NCBI RefSeq assembly: GCF_026151165.2
Contig: NZ_CP117849.1
Span: forward strand, 3,038,001 to 3,102,000
From: Cryobacterium sp. SO2
GTDB lineage: Bacteria > Actinomycetota > Actinomycetes > Actinomycetales > Microbacteriaceae
Length of the DNA stretch: 64,000 nt
Reading direction: 5' to 3'
The notes under the pieces are model-generated. The model had not been told where the DNA came from and made no database searches. It was given only the letters and a program-made list of their open reading frames with translations. The position numbers and the translations under genes are program-made. Positions 60,801 through 64,000 of this stretch are shown here, piece after piece. Position 1 is the first letter of the stretch, and every line of letters begins with the position of its first letter.

Positions 60801-61875
60801 TGCCGTCGAGCAGGGCGCCGCAGGCCACCACCGTGGCCTCGGTGGGTCCGTAGGTGTTCCACACCTCGCGGCCGCGGGCGCTGATGCGGGCGGCCAGCTC
60901 GGGTGGGCAGGCCTCGCCGCCGAAGATCACCAGGCGCACGTTCTCCAGGGCCTCCTCCGGCCAGAGCCCGGCGAGGGTGGGCACTGTGGAGACCACGGTG
61001 ATCCCGTGCGCGATCAGCCACGGGCCCAGGTCGGCACCGCTGCGCACGAGCGAGCGGGGCGCGGGCACCAGGCAGGCGCCGTTCCGCCAGGCCAGCCACA
61101 TCTCCTCGCAGGACGCATCGAATGCCACCGACAGGCCGGCGAGCACCCGGTCGCCCGGGCCGATCGGTTCGTTGGCGAGGAACAGGCCGGCCTCGGCGTC
61201 GACGAACGCCGCCGCCGAGCGGTGCGTGACGGCGACGCCCTTGGGCACGCCGGTGGAGCCGGAGGTGAAGATGATCCAGGCGTCGTCGTCCGGGCTGGGC
61301 ATCGGCTCGCCCCAGTGCGCCAGGGACGGGTCCTCCTCCGCGGCGAGCGGCCGGTCGGTGAGTACCCCGGCGTCGAGACCCTCGCGCACCGCGAACCGGC
61401 CGCCTGCACCGATCACGCCCACGACCCTGGCCTCGCCGAAGACCAGCCGGGCACGCTCCTCCGGGTCGTCGGCGTCGACGGGCACATAGGCGGCGCCGAC
61501 GGTGAGGGTGGCGAGGATCGACAGGTAGAGCTCCCGGGTGCCGGAGGCGATGCGGATGCCGACGGTGTCGCCGCGCCGCACGCCCGCCCGGCTCAGCTGC
61601 ACGGCCTGGTCGTTGACGAGTCGCACCAGCCGCCGGTAGCTCAGCGCGCCGGCCGCGTCTTCGAGGGCGAGCGCGGTGGGGTGTTCCTCGGCGGTGGCGA
61701 GCAGGATGTCCACCAGGGTGCGCTCCGGGTGGGCCAGGTGGCCGGCATCCAGAACGCCCTGCTCGTGCGCGGGCGTCGCGCGGCTGGCTCTGGCCGGGAT
61801 GGCCGGCGGCACCGTGACGGTCTCGGCAGTGGTCTCAACGGAGCGCGAGCGGGGCTCGGGGTGGATCGGGGTCAC
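57829..61875 (-). CDS. Pls-type single-module synthetase (poly-amino-acid synthetase)
   Basis: The 1348-residue protein has an adenylation domain (about residues 40-545, with FTSGSTG, NTYGPTE, YRSGDLVRF and the catalytic K543 in TSGKVDR) and a carrier domain with Ser599 in 'YGGGSLSAAQF'. These are followed by membrane segments that enclose three soluble hexapeptide-repeat-like domains (about 700-850, 930-1080 and 1200-1348). No condensation or thioesterase domain is present. Length and layout match epsilon-poly-L-lysine synthetase Pls. GTG 61875 has AGGAG 8 bases upstream. The adenylation code reads DAESIGTVVK, near the lysine code. Confidence 0.9.
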   Translation of the reverse strand: MTPIHPEPRSRSVETTAETVTVPPAIPARASRATPAHEQGVLDAGHLAHPERTLVDILLATAEEHPTALALEDAAGALSYRRLVRLVNDQAVQLSRAGVRRGDTVGIRIASGTRELYLSILATLTVGAAYVPVDADDPEERARLVFGEARVVGVIGAGGRFAVREGLDAGVLTDRPLAAEEDPSLAHWGEPMPSPDDDAWIIFTSGSTGVPKGVAVTHRSAAAFVDAEAGLFLANEPIGPGDRVLAGLSVAFDASCEEMWLAWRNGACLVPAPRSLVRSGADLGPWLIAHGITVVSTVPTLAGLWPEEALENVRLVIFGGEACPPELAARISARGREVWNTYGPTEATVVACGALLDGSDPVRIGLPLDGWSLAVVDAAGQRVQAGETGELIIGGVGLARYLDAGQDAVKYAPHAGLGWERAYRSGDLVRFEPAGLVFVGRADDQIKLGGRRIELGEIDAALQALPGVAGAAAVVQTTPAGNQVLVGYLAPADADLAPGDAAGTAAAGFDLAAATEALRVALPAALVPLLVIVETIPTRTSGKVDRAALPWPLPSLTGDTAGADALSGTAAWLAEHWAAILGLPVVDADSDFFAYGGGSLSAAQFVSAIRERYPDTRVSDIYDHPRIGALAAELDGRTPPAARRIRTVLPTPARSGLLQSLLGVPLHLLVGARWLVYLAAANNVLAAAGASFAPTLSWWVVLAGFVLFVTPLGKMGLSVAAARLLLRGVQPGEYPRGGSVHLRLWLAEQVAHFVDAASLAGAPWISYYARLLGARIEPGVDLHSVPPVTGMLSIGERAAIEPEVDLAGYWLDGDTLRIGRVRIGAEALIGSRSTLLGGAKVGEGAEIEPGSAVSGRVPRGERWAGSPAARVGSARRSWPAERPPAARRWLLAYGAGSVSLTAIPAAAVLIVGLAVGDAGTLGSALGRAAWAVPAAVVAAGLFYAGAVIGAVRLLGLGLTDGHHPVRSRVGWQVWMTERLLDGARTLLFPLYASLLTPVWLRLLGARVGPGVEASTVLLVPSLTTIAPGAFLADDTMVACYELGGGWMRIGRAKIGRRAFLGNSGIAGPGRTVPRDGLVAVLSSTPRKAKRGSSWLGNPPARLRRRSTDIDEARTFHPPARLRLARSLWEVLRLVPVFVSAWIALGVLAALDALWLWAGPGVALLLAGFVLLGAGVVAAAVTTAAKWLLVGRIRATEHPLWSSFIWRNEVSDTFVEMVARPWFAQNASGTPALAVWLRSLGATIGRGVWCESYWLPEADLVTLAAGSSVNRGCVVQTHLFHDRIMQLDTVHIGAGGTLGPNSVILPAARIDANATVGPGSLVMRGERVPTDSLWSGNPISPWHRPPWKT

Positions 61876-62048
61876 GCACGCTCCTGTCCGGGATCGCGAG
61901 GGTCCGCGACGGCGCCAGCCTAGAACGATCAGGTAGCCGGTAGGTGAACGCACGTCACACGAGCACATTCTCCTCCGCCACCGCCCGCCTCGCCCATTGA
62001 TGTGCATAACTCCTGCAATTCGTCCTCCGGGCGGGGTGGCGGTGCGGG

Positions 62049-63020
62049 TCAGCGGATGCGAGCGCGCACGGCGGTCGCCGCGCAGAGGATCACCGCGAAC
62101 GCGCCGACGAGCACGATCAGGTCGAGCCTTTCGCCGAGGAGCAGCGTCGCCCAGACGATGGTGAGCACCGGCTGCACGAGCTGGATCTGGCTGATCCGGG
62201 CGATCGGCCCGATGGCCAGACCCCGGTACCAGGCGAAGAAGCCCAGGAACATGCTCACCCCGGCCAGGTAGGCGAAGGCCAGCCAGGCCGGCGCATCCGC
62301 CCGGGGCCAGCCGGACCCGAGACCCACCAGCATCAGCGGCAGCATCACCGGCAGCGCCACGAGCAGCGCCCAGCAGATGGTCTGCCAGGAGCCGAGTTCG
62401 CGCGAGAGCAGCGCGCCCTCGCCGTATCCGACGGCCGCGAGCACCACGGCGCCCACCAAGAGGAGGTCGGCCGGGTGCAGGCTGCTCAGCCCGCCGGCGG
62501 TGAGCGCCACGAAGCCGATCACGGCCGCCACCCCGAGGCCGCTGGCCAGCCAGAACCGCGCGGATGGCCGCTCCCGGGCGCGGAGCACCGCGACCACGGC
62601 CGTGGCGGCGGGCAGCAACCCGATCACCACGGCGCCGTGCGCGGCCGGCACGCTCTGCAGCGCGTAAGACGTGAGGATCGGGAAGCCGGCGATGACCCCG
62701 GCGGCCACGACGGCCAGGCGCAGCCACTGGCGGCCGCGCGGAAAACGCTGCCGCAGCCCGGCTAGCACGAGGGCGGCCAACAGGCCGGCCACGACGGCCC
62801 GGCCGGCGCCGACGAACAGCGGGTCGAGCTGGCTCACGGCCACCCGGGTGAGCGGCAGAGTGAACGAGAACGCGAGCACGCCGAGGAAGCCGAAGACCAG
62901 CCCGGCGGCGGCGGACCCGTGCGGTGCGGCGGCGGAGCGGACGGGTGAGCTCCCGGCGGCCGTCGCCGACCCCGATACCACTGGCGGGCCGGTCACGATA
63001 GCGCTATTCTCTAGTTTCAT
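62049..63020 (-). CDS. EamA/DMT-family exporter
   Basis: The 323-residue protein has ten predicted membrane helices in two EamA repeats ('GFLGVLAFSFTLPLTRVAVSQLDPLFVGAGRA...' and 'GYGEGALLSRELGSWQTICWALLVALPVML...'). EamA proteins export amino acids or related metabolites. The ATG at 63020 overlaps the divergent MocR start; a GTG at 62996 is also possible and would leave a normal promoter gap. It lies upstream of the synthetase in the same orientation. Confidence 0.88.
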   Translation of the reverse strand: MKLENSAIVTGPPVVSGSATAAGSSPVRSAAAPHGSAAAGLVFGFLGVLAFSFTLPLTRVAVSQLDPLFVGAGRAVVAGLLAALVLAGLRQRFPRGRQWLRLAVVAAGVIAGFPILTSYALQSVPAAHGAVVIGLLPAATAVVAVLRARERPSARFWLASGLGVAAVIGFVALTAGGLSSLHPADLLLVGAVVLAAVGYGEGALLSRELGSWQTICWALLVALPVMLPLMLVGLGSGWPRADAPAWLAFAYLAGVSMFLGFFAWYRGLAIGPIARISQIQLVQPVLTIVWATLLLGERLDLIVLVGAFAVILCAATAVRARIR

Positions 63021-63033
63021 GAAAGAGGATAGC
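63003..63033. promoter_or_regulatory. inverted repeat in the EamA/MocR divergent region
   Basis: GCTATTCTCT (63003-63012) and AGAGGATAGC (63024-63033) are complementary except one base. Between them lies TTTCATGAAA, itself a perfect palindrome. It overlaps both start codons as called and may be where the MocR-type regulator controls both genes. Confidence 0.5.
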
Positions 63034-64000
63034 ACCCAGCAGAGTGGGATGGACGGCGAATCTGCCCACCTCGCCATCGAGCGTCGACTCCGGCACTTGG
63101 CCGCGACCCGGCCGGCCGGCGAACGACTGCCGTCCACCCGCACCCTCGTGCTCGAACACGCGGCCAGCCCGCTCACCGTGCAACGCGCGCTGCAGCGGCT
63201 GGTACTCGAGGGGCTCGTCGAGACCCGGCCGGGCACCGGCAGCTTCGTGGCCCGCCGGCACGGGGTGCACCGGGCCGACTTCGGCTGGCAGACCACGGCG
63301 CTGGGCACGGCCCGCACCGGCGCCGACTCGATCGGCGCCGCCCTGGCCAGCGCCGGCCCCGGGGTCATCTCGCTGCACTCCGGCTACCCGGCCGAGGAAC
63401 TCCTGCCCACCCGGCTCGTGCGCGCGGCACTGGTGCGGGCGGCCCGCACGAGCACCGCGGTCGAACGGGCTCCGTTGGCGGGGTTGCCCGAGCTGCTCAC
63501 CTGGTTCGCGGCGGAACTGGCGCCGGCCGGGGCCTCCGCCGTCGCCCCGCCCACGGCCGACGACGTGGTCATCACGCCGGGCGGCCAGAGCGCGTTGTCT
63601 TCGATCTTCCGGGCACTGGCCGCGCCGGGTGACGCCGTCGTGATGGAGTCCCCCACCTACTGGGGCGCCATGGCGGCGGCCCGCCAGGCCGGGCTGCGGG
63701 TGGTGCCGATCGCGCGCGGGGCCGCTGCGCCCGCCGCCGCCGACCTCGACGATGCCCTCGGTGCCAGCGGGGCCCGACTGTTTTATGCCCAACCGCACTT
63801 CGCCAATCCCACCGGCGCGCTCTGGAGCAGCGCCGAGCGCGCCGCGATCCTGGCCGTCGTCCGTGCGCGCGGCGTCTATCTCGTCGAGGACGACTGGGCG
63901 CATGACTTCGGCATCGACGCCGAGGTGGTGCCGCTCGCCGCCGACGACGCCAACGGCCACGTCGTCTACGTGCGCTCGCTCACCAAGAGCCTCTCCCCGG
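63019..64000 (+). CDS. MocR-type GntR regulator, cut by the window end
   Basis: The first 327 codons are present. An N-terminal winged HTH of the GntR type ('AHLAIERRLRHLAATRPAGERLPSTRTLVLEHAASPLTVQRALQRLVLEGLVETRPGTGSFVARR') is joined to an aminotransferase class I-like domain ('VVITPGGQSALSSIFRALAAPGDAVVMESPTYWGAMAAARQAGLRVV' and 'YAQPHFANPTGALWSSAERAAIL'). MocR proteins sense PLP or amino acids. It starts at ATG 63019 or 63049. It is divergent from the EamA gene and probably controls it. Confidence 0.88.
   Translation, partial: MKEDSTQQSGMDGESAHLAIERRLRHLAATRPAGERLPSTRTLVLEHAASPLTVQRALQRLVLEGLVETRPGTGSFVARRHGVHRADFGWQTTALGTARTGADSIGAALASAGPGVISLHSGYPAEELLPTRLVRAALVRAARTSTAVERAPLAGLPELLTWFAAELAPAGASAVAPPTADDVVITPGGQSALSSIFRALAAPGDAVVMESPTYWGAMAAARQAGLRVVPIARGAAAPAAADLDDALGASGARLFYAQPHFANPTGALWSSAERAAILAVVRARGVYLVEDDWAHDFGIDAEVVPLAADDANGHVVYVRSLTKSLSP

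Noticed and set aside
59527..61923. 798-codon reading frame on the plus strand inside the synthetase gene
   Set aside because: It is a GC-bias shadow of the synthetase: Gly/Ala/Arg/His-rich, with no domain similarity, opposite a gene with clear motifs.
61876..62727. N-terminal extension of the Pls-type synthetase (about 284 codons upstream, in frame)
   Set aside because: The extension overlaps the EamA gene on the same strand in another frame, is arginine-rich without domain features, and the GTG at 61875 has a good ribosome binding site directly before a family-like start.

Overview
The window is high-GC (about 70%) actinobacterial chromosome. Overlapping ATGA operons, the sepX/rimJ/galU/5-FCL/fmdB/mscL neighbourhood, an MTES_1575-type helicase-nuclease relative and dense use of the hexamer GGATGC/GCATCC point to the Microbacteriaceae (Cryobacterium/Leifsonia-like). 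This placement is inferred from gene content, not from a marker gene. There is no rRNA, prophage, integrase or IS transposase. The only RNA gene I can support is tRNA-Ala(CGC).

Layout. 0-9.7 kb: DUF1761 and DUF255 proteins, two small envelope/J-domain genes, PnuC, an FMN reductase, an aldo/keto reductase and a four-gene ABC-2 exporter operon with its own winged-helix regulator. 9.8-13.8 kb: HrpA RNA helicase. 13.9-17.8 kb: a divergent MarR/DoxX pair and an amidohydrolase-membrane protein-TetR operon. 18-21.8 kb: a polar amino-acid ABC importer with a tandemly duplicated binding protein. 22-32 kb: single metabolic genes (PhzF, sulfurtransferase, MFS, SDR, two aldo/keto reductases, alpha/beta hydrolase) and a membrane-anchored HExxH protein. 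32-39 kb: DUF4349 lipoprotein, acyl-CoA dehydrogenase and ThrE exporter, a 39-residue lysine-rich protein, a baeRF-type protein and a zinc-ribbon/nuclease-like protein. 39.2-43.3 kb: an iron-siderophore ABC operon under an IdeR/DtxR box. 44.3-48.8 kb: tRNA-Ala and the conserved division/cell-envelope block (sepX/glpR, rimJ, galU, 5-FCL, fmdB, mscL), in which the usual glp/moeA gene is missing. 49.2-53.3 kb: a 1251-residue Upf1-like helicase-nuclease whose Walker A lysine and Walker B glutamate are both lost. 55.2-64 kb: a candidate poly-amino-acid locus, with a phosphopantetheinyl transferase, an M1 aminopeptidase, a 1348-residue Pls-type synthetase (A-T-membrane/three hexapeptide domains), an EamA exporter and a MocR-type regulator cut by the window end.

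Two things stand out. First, the Pls-type synthetase has a hand-derived adenylation code (DAESIGTVVK) close to the lysine code, and a hydrolase gene follows it 5 bp downstream, so the locus may make and trim an epsilon-poly-lysine-like polymer. Second, the intergenic spaces carry several unrelated families of long palindromes (about 40-72 bp), present in two to nine copies. They include two identical perfect 57-bp palindromes, a four-unit tandem array, a cluster of five elements before the helicase locus, and one element sitting in frame inside hrpA.

Only two gaps exceed 300 bp (3988-4421 and 48756-49228), and both are filled mainly by these palindromes.
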